From Chaetoderma sp. LZ-2023a (taxonomy: Eukaryota; Mollusca; Caudofoveata; Chaetodermatida; Chaetodermatidae), in the NCBI GenBank assembly GCA_034401795.1, contig CM067371.1, positions 80,106,402 through 80,170,401 on the forward strand: a stretch of 64,000 nt of DNA. The letters are read 5' to 3'. Below are positions 20,293 through 31,570 of this stretch, one piece after another (positions within the stretch are counted from its first letter, which is position 1; each line of letters starts with the position of its first letter). Under the pieces are notes generated by a model. It worked only from the letters and a program-made list of their open reading frames with translations, ran no database searches and was not told where the DNA came from. The position numbers and the translations under genes are program-made.

Positions 20293-21376
20293 TATGCAGG
20301 CCTTCTGCTTTTCTTAATTAGCTTTTTAGTTGTTTTCAAAACAAGAACTATTTTTGGCCGCAAATGGCTGGTATCTACCTAGCTTTTAGACACGGCTGTC
20401 ACTGAGAACGGATGCCCTAAGACATCAATACTGAAGACGGCACTCATACATGTTACGTAGTGAGATCTCCGAACTGGATGAGAATCCGGACCTCCTGCTC
20501 CATAACCACATAAAACGTTACAAGACATAGGTTACTTTTCACGGAAGCATTATTAGACCATTGTTCTATCGCTATGGTTGGGGGTGGGGTGAAAGAGACG
20601 AATGCCCACCGTAAATGTCCTTCCCGTAAGGGCGTGGCAGATCTTAAATATCATGCCCAGACATTCTAACGGAATTCGGTGGGGATACGCATCTCGCCCG
20701 TCACCGGGTCCTATGGAACTAATCGTTTAACCTGTCGTTGGGTTTATATACAAGTTACCGTGTTTTGCAGTGCGGTGCGGGAGGTTTGTTCAGTAAATGA
20801 AATAATAATTAATATGTTTTCAGTGCTTTCCTACATTGGCTAAAGTGCTAACTACTAAGTATCCAAAGATACATGGAGAATGTATGTGATACCGCACCCT
20901 GGCCATTACCGCTCGGAAACCCCAACAGTTTCCCAGAGTCGGATCAGACCATTGTGCAGATGGGGACATCCAAACAATTAAGAAGCCACAAGGCTGAGTG
21001 GAACATGAAGAGAGACAAAATCTTGGAGTTATGCGTCTTACCAGAGTGCGGGGCTAGATTATCGCACTGCCGGAAGAGAAGAGTACATTACCGAGTCCCT
21101 AATCAATTTGAACCTATCCTATCGACCTGAATAGAAAAGGTTTGGTCGGTAGCGTGTCGGGCTAAACAGAATTATAGCATGGACAGCGATCTCAGTGAAA
21201 AATTGTTGGTGGCGGGAGAAAGTGCTGTATATCTAAGTGTTGCTGTATAGTGTTTCCTACGTGCACTGCAGTCCTATATTTTCTATAAATAAGTAAAAAA
21301 TATGAACGGATGGCCACTGACCATATATAAACATAATCTAACAAGAACAATCAATATGGTAACAAATCACAAAAGT

Positions 21377-21403
21377 TATATATATATATATATATATATA
21401 TAT
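21377..21403. repeat. (TA)n tract inside the inverted LTR
   Basis: About 13 TA units, absent at this length from the 5' LTR. It explains part of the length difference between the copies. Confidence 0.95.
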
Positions 21404-22412
21404 TAGTACAGGTTAACGAACCTACTATAGTGCGGTTAGCAACACATTGAGGAAAATGAGAATAACTATAAACAAATACAGAAATTATAACTAGCGGTCC
21501 TAAGACCGTTATGGTTCCTTTTAGTCATCGGAACCGTTCTTATGGATACAATATAATTAACGAAATACATATAGAGAAATAATTAAACTGTGAAGTATAG
21601 TTACTTGAATACTCGGTAGTCATTCTTAAGTTAGGCTACCGTGTTACTGAAATTAATACGTCATTCCGTAGTCGACGTGCGATGATGTGTTTGCAGGAAG
21701 CTGGAAAGTTCCCGCAGGTTGGTTCCCGCAAGCTGTCTTCCGCAAACAAGATTTCCGCAAGAACACTCATGGCGGGACTACATCGCTCAGCACTGTAAAC
21801 CTAATAGGATGTCTAACGAGCAGTCAGTAAAAGATACGATAGTACTACTGTGGTAAAAAAAAGTTCCCGTACACCGATGGCATGGATGGAAGGTGTAAAC
21901 AACCCTGTCACAAGCGGGGGTTGTCAGAGGCAAACGAAGTTACAAAACAAAGCTTCGCGTTGCTGGGTACGTCAGCCAGCTCTGAAGACGCACTGGGCAG
22001 AGTTTACTTGCTGCGGTCGAAAGTCAGAAGAACCCACACGATATTAGTGCGGGATGGTTGAAATACCACTTTTAGGCGTGGCCGGCAGATCTGGCGAGTC
22101 ATCCATCAAAGAACATCCTGCCTCTACATCTGTAGAATTACGTATTCAGGCCATAAAGGCCTCATTGCAAATGCGTGTTCCGAAGTAGATATTGATATTC
22201 GTGAACAATAATCAGAAAGTTACAAATTACTCCCGTAAGTGGGGGTTACAAATTTTTTTAGTGCGGTGGATTGGACAACTACCAGATACGGGATAAAAAC
22301 CTGACACATAGCAAAGTAAAACTTGTATTGTCTGTCGCGCTGATAGTAGCTGGTACAGATCCAACCTATTCGGCCCCTGGCCGAGGATGCTCTCGATCAC
22401 CGGATCGTGACT

Positions 22413-22557
22413 CTTTTTATACTGCTCGTGACATCACAGGTGCAGGCTCCAACCAATCATCGTTCGAGCAACAGCCAATCAGTGCGTAGCTAATAATAGC
22501 ACAGCCGAATGTTCTAGAACATTCTAGAAGTTTTGCGTCCACGTGGTTATGACGTCA
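22413..22557 (-). promoter_or_regulatory. Mirrored LTR promoter in the inverted copy
   Basis: On the minus strand, in order: TGACGTCA (22550-22557), a perfect five-unit heat-shock element (22507-22529), CCAAT boxes (22475-22479 and 22453-22457), a CRE with one changed base (22429-22436), and TATAAAAAG (22413-22421). It would transcribe leftward, toward the retroelement interior, converging with the promoter at 5995-6138. Confidence 0.85.
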
Positions 22558-22973
22558 CGGCAATATTTTGAAGATAATCAACAATGTTTTTCCGTGGATA
22601 ACTCAGCCATTTGTCAACCGATTTTGAAATGGTTTACAGATTTAAAAATCCGTTGAATTCTTGTCTTGATTAATGCCAGATTAACGGGAACAGCCAATCA
22701 AAAAGGATTACAGGGTACCATCTCGGTACACTAAAAGCGCCATCCTTACTTGGTCGTAACTACGCGCTCTATCAAAAACAGCATCCTGGCGCGCGCATGC
22801 GCATCATGCGTTTTAACGAACTTAGTCGTTTTCGCAACTCTATCTCTCCCATAGGCGTAGATACGCTTATGGCTCTACCTAGGGGGACGTGTTCAGGAAA
22901 CGAATCCAGGACGGGCGGCGCGTACCCAGCTTAGCTGGTATGGCTGGTATCCGACCGGTCGATCCGAACTACA

Positions 22974-23383
22974 GTTCCTGAACCTGACTATAGATATATT
23001 ATTCTGGTCATTTCACACTGTATTGATTGTTCTGGTTAGTTTATATATGGCCAGTGGCCATCAGTTCATAAGTTTTGTTTATTTGTAGAAATTGTAGGGC
23101 TGCAGTGCACGTAGGCAACACTATACAGCAACATTTATATATGCAGCACTTTCTCCTGCCACCAACAATATTTCACTGACGTCGCTGTCCGTGCTATAAC
23201 TCTGCTTAGCCCGGTATGCTACCGGCTAAAAACCTTTTCTATTCAGCTCGATAGGATAAGTTCAAATGATTAGAGACAATTTCTTCGCTAGGAAACAAGT
23301 AGTGTACGCCTCTTTTCCAGTAGTTGCGATAATTTAGCCACGCACTCTGGCAAGGTTGTGTAAGATTGGCCAAAATACCTAAA
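22974..23383 (+). mobile_element. Third, 5'-truncated LTR copy, direct orientation
   Basis: It matches 6949-7363 of the first LTR at about 93% by eye, starting at TTCCTGAACCTG and running into the N gap. It lacks the promoter part. It abuts the 5' end of the inverted LTR directly, making a palindrome-like junction. It could be the remains of the true 3' LTR, another element, or a mis-joined contig end. Confidence 0.85.
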
Positions 23384-23883
23384 NNNNNNNNNNNNNNNNN
23401 NNNNNNNNNNNNNNNNNNNNNNNNNNNNNNNNNNNNNNNNNNNNNNNNNNNNNNNNNNNNNNNNNNNNNNNNNNNNNNNNNNNNNNNNNNNNNNNNNNNN
23501 NNNNNNNNNNNNNNNNNNNNNNNNNNNNNNNNNNNNNNNNNNNNNNNNNNNNNNNNNNNNNNNNNNNNNNNNNNNNNNNNNNNNNNNNNNNNNNNNNNNN
23601 NNNNNNNNNNNNNNNNNNNNNNNNNNNNNNNNNNNNNNNNNNNNNNNNNNNNNNNNNNNNNNNNNNNNNNNNNNNNNNNNNNNNNNNNNNNNNNNNNNNN
23701 NNNNNNNNNNNNNNNNNNNNNNNNNNNNNNNNNNNNNNNNNNNNNNNNNNNNNNNNNNNNNNNNNNNNNNNNNNNNNNNNNNNNNNNNNNNNNNNNNNNN
23801 NNNNNNNNNNNNNNNNNNNNNNNNNNNNNNNNNNNNNNNNNNNNNNNNNNNNNNNNNNNNNNNNNNNNNNNNNNNNNNNNNNN
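23384..23883. other. Assembly gap, exactly 500 N
   Basis: A run of exactly 500 N, the usual placeholder of unknown true length. It lies between an LTR fragment and a truncated non-LTR element, so the true join is unknown. Confidence 0.99.
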
Positions 23884-25967
23884 AAATTTAGAAATCTAAA
23901 TATACTGCATTGATAGGTTCTTTTGAGTCAAGTTTGACTGTTATATCTTCGAGGTACTATAGGAATTGAGTTTTACAGGATCTGTTGTATCTGAAACCAT
24001 GCTGGCATTTGGTAAATAGTTTGGCTGTTTCCAGAAAATTTACAATGCTCTCCCTTATAAATGACTCTAGGACCTTGCACAAGGTAGAGGTAAGACTGAT
24101 TGGTCTGTAGTTGCTTGGGTCATTTTTGGAGCCTTTTTTGTGTATACAACATACATTTGCCATTTTCCAGATGTCAGGTAGTACACCTTCTTCTAGAGAC
24201 TTGTTGAAAATTATGCGTAACGTTGCACTAATTTCTTTAGCAGCTTCTTTAATATTCTCACTGGTATTTCATCTGGGCCATTGCTTTTATTGGGATTGAG
24301 TGCCTTCAATTTATTTTCGATGGCGATGGGTGTTATTATTATGTCTTTTAATACAGTACCGTTACTTCTGGGGCTAATGGTTGGTGTAGAATGAAGATTT
24401 TCTGAGTTGAACATACTTGAGAAAAAGTTGTTAAGAATATTAGATTTTTCTTTATCATCTGTAGTCATAGTTCCATTAGATGGGTTGCGTAGCTTGCTAA
24501 TTGATTCTCGTGGCACCCTTTTTACTCTTGACATAGTTCCAAAAAGCTTTAGGATTTCCCTTGCATTCACTTGCCACCTTCCGTTCAAATGTCTGTTTTG
24601 CTTTTCTGATGCTCGCTGTCGCCTTCTTTCTAGAAATTTTGTAAAGTGTCTAATCTGTGATTTTCTTTGTTTCGTTATACCTTTTATATGCCCAGCTTTT
24701 ACATGTGAGTGAATGTGTTGCAGTACGGTCAAGCCAGAGGTGTTTCTTCTTGCCATGTTGTTTTGTTATAGGAATGTAATGCTCCTTCATTGTGATCAAT
24801 TTTGTGTGTAGGAAGTTCCAAGCTTCTGATGCATTAAGTTCGCTCAGATGATTCCAGTCAGTTGTTCTTAAGTCTTTTCTCATTTCTGTATAGCATCCTT
24901 TGTTCAACAGTAATTTTGGTTTAGCTGCCTGTTTGCTTGTGCTTAAGATGTCTGGGTGTAGTGATATTTGTAGAACATCATGGTCACTCTTACCTAGTGG
25001 AGGTAAGTGGGTTATATCGTGGACGATGTTTTGGCTGCTTGTTAAAACTAGATCCAAAAGATTTGAAGTCTGGTTTATTCTATGTCGTGTCGCATTAGTA
25101 ACCAGTTGCTGTAGGAAAATATCCCTGGTTGTATTGAGAAATGCATCTTCTTCTAAATTTGCCGAAAGTCCAGTGCACCAGTTAATAGATGGGAAGTTGA
25201 AATCTCCAACTATAAGAATGTGATCTGTATTTTCTCTCTCAGCATGGTTTAGTAGATTTAGCAGGCTATTATTATTTGGGGCGTCTGAGTTTGGGCTTCT
25301 GTAGATGCATCCAACAAGAATCTTTTCCTTTTGCTCTGTCATCCATGTACTCAATACTGATTCATTAAACACGTGATCATTTAGAGCGTCACAGTTTTGA
25401 GCATTCAGTGATTGATGGGTATGGATGATGACTCCTCTTGAAGGATTACTATTTAGCGAGAGACTGTGGTTATCGATCTGCAATTCACTAATGCTTATAT
25501 TTGTGTTTTTTGGTAACACCTCTGTGATTAGTATGATTTCGGAACGAATCTTGTGAACTAGTGCTTCAAGCTCAGCTGTTTTATTAACTAGACTATCTGC
25601 ATTTGTGTATATGCATGTATCTGTTACTGTTTTAGAAGTTGTACTGTTTGCTATTTGAGAGTGCATTGGTGTTGTTGATCTTGTGCTGAGTTCTGTGCAC
25701 TTGCCAGTTAGTGTTTTTACTGTTTTTTTACATCTGACTTTTGTGTTTTTGTTTTGTTATTTCCTGCCTTCCTTGTTCTAAAGTTGTTGCTGTTATTGTG
25801 TTTTCATTGTAGTACATAGTGTACTGAGATGCCTCATGTGTATGTAATTCTAAAATTTCGTCATTTAGTATTGAGAATTGGTTTGAGAGTTGTGTTGGTA
25901 TTGTGTGATGGTTGGGCTGGTTTGTAGCTGGGTTTATCTTCTCCATGGTGTAGCTTGGACATAACAA
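23884..25967 (-). pseudogene. Non-LTR retrotransposon (endonuclease and N-terminal RT), cut by the gap
   Basis: The minus-strand reading starts near 25967 and shows an APE-type endonuclease in 24650-25666. It has the family motifs IYTNADSLVNK, GDFNFPSINW and KSDHDVL. After frameshifts come a basic linker and RT N-terminus (24211-24756, NKSNGPDEIP), then NYRPISLTSTLCKVLESFI and QHGFRYNRSCKTQFL (23957-24163). The last readable piece is AVYLDFSK (RT motif A), right at the gap. At least three frame changes are present, so this copy is dead. Its 3' end is lost in the gap. Best fit is a CR1/L2-like or Jockey-like clade. Confidence 0.9.
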
Positions 25968-26232
25968 AAATCCTGCGATTCTGAGGTCGTGTTCATCACA
26001 GAGTGAAGCTGATAACTGATGTTTTCCGACAATAGGCAGAGGCCTTCATAGTAATGGTGAATGTCATCCCAAAATAGGTTGTATTGTATAAACGTAGCCT
26101 CTTTATCAAGGGCATCTTTGATCTACGAATCCATAGCTTCCAGAAGGACTAGACAGCTATGTTCCCCATGACGCAGGGTGCAGAAATGTCAGTAGTGGTG
26201 CAAAGCAGTGAACCTAGGATTTTACTTTTCCT

Positions 26233-26454
26233 TCATGGTTCCAGCAGGTCATCTGCCTCATATTCTCTTAGTAGCTCTTCTAGTCTAGCCATATGAGGAC
26301 TGCGAACATCATTCAATCTTTTGCACTTGAACAGAAAGTGCTCTCTGTTCTCGACCTCTACATTGCACAGGCTGCACACTGGCGAAGATCTGCCAAATCT
26401 TGCCTCGTAGCCAGTGCGACAGGGGAACTTTGGAAGGAGGAATATACAGAACAA
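26233..26454 (-). pseudogene. C-terminal fragment of another non-LTR retrotransposon
   Basis: It encodes CSLCNVEVENREHFLFKC, a CX2CX8HX4C zinc-binding motif found at the C-terminus of many LINE-type RT proteins, preceded by KFPCRTGYEARFG. It lies upstream, on the same strand, of the element at 23884-25967, so it is the tail of a different copy. No RT core remains. Confidence 0.75.
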
Positions 26455-26800
26455 GAAGAAGACGCGTGTCTTAAAATCTAAAATTGCAGCGGTATATTTA
26501 AGCGAATTTCTCTCCTTAGTGAATTAATACATCCTGTTAAGGTACAGTTTATTATTGCTCATTGGGTCTTATCTTTCTTACATTTGCACAAGCACATGCA
26601 CATATATAATTTTGTCCATAACCAGTTTTCGTATTAATTGTTTCTCTTCATGATCGAAAGCAAAGATTCAAAATTATTTATGCTATGCTTAATGTATAAT
26701 ATACATGCATCGCAAGCTGGCATTATCGTGTTTCTCCAGTATGGGAAAGATATGGGGTTGAATGCTGATCGAATTTTTTCCATATTTGTAGATAAAAAGT
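26455..26800. other. No feature seen
   Basis: AT-rich DNA without recognisable coding or repeat structure. Confidence 0.4.
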
Positions 26801-27646
26801 TTGGCGTGGAGTATCCGATTTGGGGGTGCCTAAGAAGGAATTGCTAATAATTTAATAACTAAAAATATTTAAAAATAAATTGGCTTAATTTGTTAGTGAC
26901 TTTATCCCTTATCCAGCACCAAGTTAGAACAAAAACCCGGTAAACGAAATGTCAAAACACAGCGCCATTGGCATTAGGCGATGACGTACATCAAAACAAA
27001 CAAAAACGATGGTATCCTGTTTTGGTGATAGCGCGTACAGGCTCGCCCAAATTTCTATTTCTGGACAGCTACCATATGGAGCAAAAAATGATGAATGTTC
27101 GAAGTTGTCAGAATAGGTGTTTTATCGTCATTTTCTTGTTTTATCTCAGGTATGGTGGTGGCCATTTTCCTCAGACTGGAGCTAGTTATGAGGGCTTGAC
27201 TGAAGCATCGAATGGAAATGTGCAAAAGATATTGAATAATATTATACTATGCGTATACTCCTTGATTTTGATAAAAATGTGCTGAGAACAGGCACTACGC
27301 TGTTGAGTTTTTAACTGTCCTGTCCAGTATGGAGTTTGACAATGGTCACGTGGTATAAATAAAACAGACGACGGGGAAGAATTTCCAATATTTGAAGAAG
27401 AAAAAATTTACGTTTTTTATTTAAAATACAATGCTTTGAAGGCATATGATAAAAAGTAATAGGAAAATTGGCAATTTTTTACACGCTTAAGTTGATTTAG
27501 GGCTGACATAACATTTTAATGTGGATTTTGAGGGGAAAGGCGGTAAGTGTTACCAATAATTACCGTAATAGTTGATTACAAAATTATGACGTCATGAGAA
27601 CTTGTGTTGTTACACTAGAGCCTCACCGAAACTGGATACTCCACGA
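26801..27646. mobile_element. Possible ~850-bp non-autonomous element with imperfect terminal inverted repeats
   Basis: GTGGAGTATCC plus a following TTTGGGGGTGCC-like stretch at 26806-26831 is matched in inverse at 27620-27643 (GGATACTCCAC). About three quarters of roughly 28 positions agree. The interior encodes nothing recognised. No target duplication was confirmed. Confidence 0.4.
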
Positions 27647-28205
27647 TAAAAAAATTTAAATTATGTACATTTCATCATTATTTCCTTAAAATTTACGGAG
27701 TTGAAACATGATTAATATATTAAAGATCCATTCCCAACGAAAAGAAATTTTTTATAAAATCACGTTTTCGTGTATAGGCCTGTTTTCGCGAGTAACAGAA
27801 TATACGACTCCAACAGAAATAAAAGAGTACAACACTCGCCCCGTTTAAATCCTGGCAGATTTTGTCTGGACTCTGTCTATCAAAGCGCTCGACTGCCAAA
27901 ATAAAATTTACCGTTTGCTGGCCGCACGCATTAATAGCAAGAACAATCCAGATTGAAAATAATGTCTCAAACAGCGGGTTATAGTTAGCGAGTCGACCAC
28001 ACCCTTTGACCGATATTCCCGTGAATGATATTACGTCAATAAAAATAGTGACCGTATAAAATCGTGACACTAAACAGTCGCAATAGCCATGTTTTTCTTC
28101 TCTAAATCAGGAAGCTGATTTATTTATTTTACCTATATTTACCGTTGATTGGAGATGGAAGTGAAAAGGAAATGGAAAAAAATTGTTCTAATTTCATGGC
28201 ATGCC
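27647..28205. other. No gene seen
   Basis: A 116-codon minus-strand ORF (27720-28070) has no recognisable motif and no splice context that I can support. Confidence 0.4.
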
Positions 28206-28515
28206 TCAAGCTCAGATGACGGTATACCGTGGTACCGCGGTATTTTTCATGGTACCGATACCGTCATGTAAATATCAATACCGCCCAGCTCTAGTCCTCG
28301 CGCTACTCGGGTAATGGCCTAAACTCCTACAAAGGGAGGCTATAAGCGGAAGCGGGATTTATATTTGTACTCGACGACATTTTATGTCAAATTTTGATGA
28401 AATAAACGATGTTATTCAACTATACTCGATATTTAGGCGGTCCCAATTAATAATTTCACTCCCGCGATGATGGATATAAGATATACATTAAGCATAGACG
28501 TAGGTAGGCTGGTGA
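28206..28515. mobile_element. hAT-type terminus and adjoining dispersed repeat
   Basis: Read on the minus strand, 28294 begins CTAGAGCTGGGCGGTATTG, then GGTACC-rich sequence, resembling hAT termini of the CAGGG(C)TGGGCGG type. From 28295 to 28515 follows a repeat (ATTTTATGTCAAATTTTGATG, TATTTAGGCGGTCCCA, CCCGCGATGATGGATATAAG) that recurs at about 45345-45490 and 59940-60180. No complete element can be bounded. Confidence 0.5.
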
Positions 28516-28659
28516 GAATTTGTCGCATGAAATTTTGTTCTAATTTCGTGCTATTTTTGTATCATTTATTTCAACTTTTTCTAGAAATTCCAAGTCCCAG
28601 TTTTGGTGAGTTGTCACGTTACACTGGTTCATACTTTTGGGAATTTGGACCTACGATTT

Positions 28660-28728
28660 AATCGAAAATCACGATTTTTTAAAATAAAATCGATCGCAAT
28701 GTTTCAAAGCAAAAATCGTGCAACCCTA
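28660..28728. mobile_element. Second hAT-like terminus
   Basis: Minus-strand reading from 28726 begins TAGGGTTGCACGATTTTTG, then repeated ATCG-rich phrases, a form typical of some hAT termini. It interrupts the dispersed repeat resuming at about 28730. Confidence 0.5.
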
Positions 28729-28729
28729 G

Positions 28730-29640
28730 CATAGGGATCCAAGTTTGTTCAAATGAAGCCGATCGGCCAATTAGGCCGGCGGCCATCTTGGATTTTGGCC
28801 GATTTTTAGAAACGTCTTTAAAAATCTTCTCCGAAACCGCTTGAGGGATTGAAGGAAACCTCATGAAAATGATCTATGGCAAGAAACCAAATTTGTTCAA
28901 GCGAACTTAATTGGTCAAATAGTTTGGCGGCCATCTTGGTTGAGCTAGTTTTAGCGAAAATAATTTCTCCAGAAATGCTGAAGGGATCAGGCCGAAATTT
29001 GGCAGATATGATTAGGGACTAAGGCCAGTAAAGTTTGTGCAAGAGAAGTTGATCCGTCAAAAAACATGGCCGCCATGGGCCAATCAAAATATAGCATGTT
29101 TGGCGGCCATATTGGACTTTTTTTATTTGATGTATTTTGATGCCGAAATTGGTTTTATATAGGTTTTTGGCTATAATGATCTCAAATTTGCAATTTTCGA
29201 ATCTGTCGGATAAACGGTTTGGCGGCCATCTTGGATCATTTTCTCGCCAAAAGCTCCCATACTAAAGCAATGGAAAATTGAAAATATCTTCTCGAAAACT
29301 ACTGGGCCGATTTCAAGTATATTTAGCATGAAGGCATAGAGAGTCAAGTTTGTTCAAACGAAACCGATCGGCCAATTTGGCCGGCGACCATCTTGGATTT
29401 TGGCCGATTTTTAGAAATGTCTTTAAAAATCTTCTTTTCCCAAACCATTTGAGGGATCAATTCAAAACTCACGAAATATGATCTAGGGTAGGCGTTGAAT
29501 CAAGTTTGTTCAAGGTAACTTTATTGACCAAATGGTTCAGCAGCCATCTTGGATGACCTAGTTTTCAGAAAAACGACTTCTTCCCCCAGAACCACTGAAG
29601 AGATCAGGCTGAAATTTGTGATATATAATTAGCAACTAAG
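28730..29640 (+). repeat. Dispersed repeat family with 'GGCCATCTTGGAT' phrases
   Basis: Degenerate units contain GATCCAAGTTTGTTCAAA, GATCGGCCAATTTGGCCGG and CCATCTTGGATTTTGGCC. The family recurs at 47740-50150 and 62262-63290, where copies begin with TAGCTCACCTGG-like sequence and end with AGGTGAGCRATACAGG-like termini. Non-coding. Confidence 0.7.
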
Positions 29641-29652
29641 GGTGATTAATGT

Positions 29653-30600
29653 TTGTTCGAGAGAAGTGAATTCCCGTGGCTAAGATTTGATGAGGGTAGC
29701 GATGCTATGTTTTGTGTTGATTGCCAATTACACAGACAAGTAAACAACTTTGTAAAGCAAGGATCGAGGAAAAATAGAGAATTAGCTCTTAGAGAACATG
29801 CATGTTCTACTGACCACACAGATTCCGTTAAACGTGAGATTTTACGTAAATAAGACAATTTGCCTAAGATTATAGACACTGCGTGTAAGATTGTCGATAT
29901 CGCTGTAGAAACGCTTGTCCGTAATGTATATTTTATTGCAAATGAAGACATTCCTATTGAGAAGTTTAAAAAACTATGTGAGAATTCATCTCTGAATGGT
30001 GCCAAGATAACAGCAAATCTGTATCGTGATGACAATGCTGCTAGAGAATTTCTGACAATTATTTCGAATGACATGGAAGAACGTTTGCTTCAGGAAATAT
30101 GTGATAGTGCAGCAATAGCTATATCGGTAGATGGATTTAGGAATGGAACAACATCTGATTATTTACTTGCACTTTATTCGAGATGGATGTGTTAAGATAG
30201 TGTTTGCTAAACTCATGAAGATAACTGGCAGTGATTTGGCATCGATTGCAGCAGCAATCCATGTATTTTGTCAAATTAACAAAATTGATTTTCATAAAGT
30301 GTTTGGCTTCAGATCCGATTGTGCACCGGTAATGCCCAGCAAACAAAGTGGAGTAGCTGCGATGCTTCGGACAGATAGTTCGTATATGTTAGATTATCAC
30401 TGTGCAGGCCACCGTAGTAACCTACATGTAGCCAGTATTGATGTAAAAAAGACTGTAGAGACATGAAACACTATGTTTTCAAAGATCGACACAACGATTA
30501 TCGAATTTGCATGTCTGGCAGGAATTATGGATGATCCCAAACTAAAACCATTGCCAGTTGATTTGTCGAACTCTGTTAGCAAGTTTCGTAGAACATTGAT
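29653..30600 (+). pseudogene. hAT-like transposase (ZNF862/KIAA1586-like), broken
   Basis: The first segment (29653-29853) has a TTF-type zinc-finger pattern: FPWLRFDEGSDAMFCVDCQ, then basic residues with spaced His. After a TAA the same frame continues (29860-30140) to AISVDGFRNGTTSDYL, the position of the first catalytic Asp of the RNase H-like core. A frameshift leads to 30131-30466 with GFRSDCAPVMPSKQSGVAAML, the second Asp block, and CAGHRSNL. A TGA at about 30464 and another stop after SKFRRTLI end the readable part. The C-terminal dimerisation domain is missing. In vertebrates this family includes domesticated genes, but this copy is inactive. Confidence 0.8.
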
Positions 30601-31285
30601 TTAACATTGTTTAGCTAATTCCTTCTTGTATTAATATTTACCAATTCTCCTCCCCCCTCCCCTCCCCCATGGCCGATTTCAGTTGTGGCCTCACCACTGA
30701 AGAGATGTTCAAGAGGTACAAATTGTTGCATTGTACATGATTATGCAGTGATGTATAAAACAGATGGCCCAACATGCCAAGTTGTTAGAGGTATGAGCAG
30801 CTGAATGATAGATTACTTTCTCATGTTGAGTTCCATGGTGCACACATGTCAGGATGTCTACCGCGATGATTTGAGTAGCAAATGTTCTGATTACCACCCT
30901 CTGTTTGCAGAGTTAAACGTGATGCTCCGGCCTCGAGAATCAATTACATGTATGAACTCTGCACCCGCTGGTGCAATGCTTCGAGTGAATTGGGACAGAA
31001 TTAATAAACCTACTTACAGATTATGTGCAAAAAGCCCTTGAGGAGTATAAGTCAAAGATGTGTAACATGTATGATCCATATTTGGGCAATTCCATGAAAA
31101 CATAACCATAGCCATGAAAATTAAGTCTTGAAAATTTAGTAAATTGCATATCAGATTGAAGCCAACACCCTCTGGTTACATATTCCGATTTATGATTAAG
31201 GAGTTTAAAAGATATAAGGCACCACTTGTGTTTTATTCCTAAAAATAATGTAAAATTTAAAAAGCAAATATTAAATTAGGATCGT
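30601..31285. other. No clear gene; possible decayed tail of the hAT-like copy
   Basis: The short ORF 30805-31041 contains no motif I can name. A CT-rich tract lies at 30648-30668. Confidence 0.35.
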
Positions 31286-31379
31286 CTAATGCGTAACGCG
31301 CATGTTGTCAAGTGTCTTCTACAGTGCGATTATTTATGAACTTGCTTTCTTCACTTCTATTGTGAGAAAACTCGCCCGC

Positions 31380-31570
31380 TATTTCATTGGTTTTCTATAT
31401 ACAGCTACCAAGGAAATCGCGAGGAAGAATTAGCTTCTTCAGTATCGAAGGCGTGAACGAACGCGTCTCAAACTTCTGTGAACATCTCTCACGTAATGTC
31501 ATTGGATTTTCTAGATATAATTATGTCCAACAACCAATGAAATCGCGAGACCAAATTCTCTTCTCATGAC
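31380..31570. repeat. Two imperfect ~110-bp direct repeats with ATTGG/CCAAT and TCGCGA
   Basis: Each unit has a CATTGGxTTTTCTA-like start, TATA-like sequence and an AAATCGCGAG end (near 31420 and 31545). The surrounding 31280-32030 is richer in CpG than its neighbours. It could be a decayed promoter or a short tandem duplication. Confidence 0.45.

Larger units (their letters stand above)
19371..22973 (-). mobile_element. Second giant LTR copy (3603 bp), inverted
   Basis: Read on the minus strand it starts TGTAG at 22973 and ends CTACCA at 19371, so TG...CA is kept. It matches 5583-9023 along the whole length with about 10-15% differences by eye, plus indels such as an expanded (TA)n at 21377-21403. 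It is bounded by unrelated DNA inside and by a direct LTR fragment outside. No 5-bp duplication flanks it (AACTA versus GTTCC), so a simple solo-LTR insertion is not supported. Confidence 0.88.

Noticed and set aside
5583-22973. DIRS-type element because of inverted repeats
   Set aside because: Pol contains a DDE integrase with a GPY/F module and a retropepsin, the LTR has TG...CA ends and a tRNA-type PBS; no tyrosine recombinase is seen.
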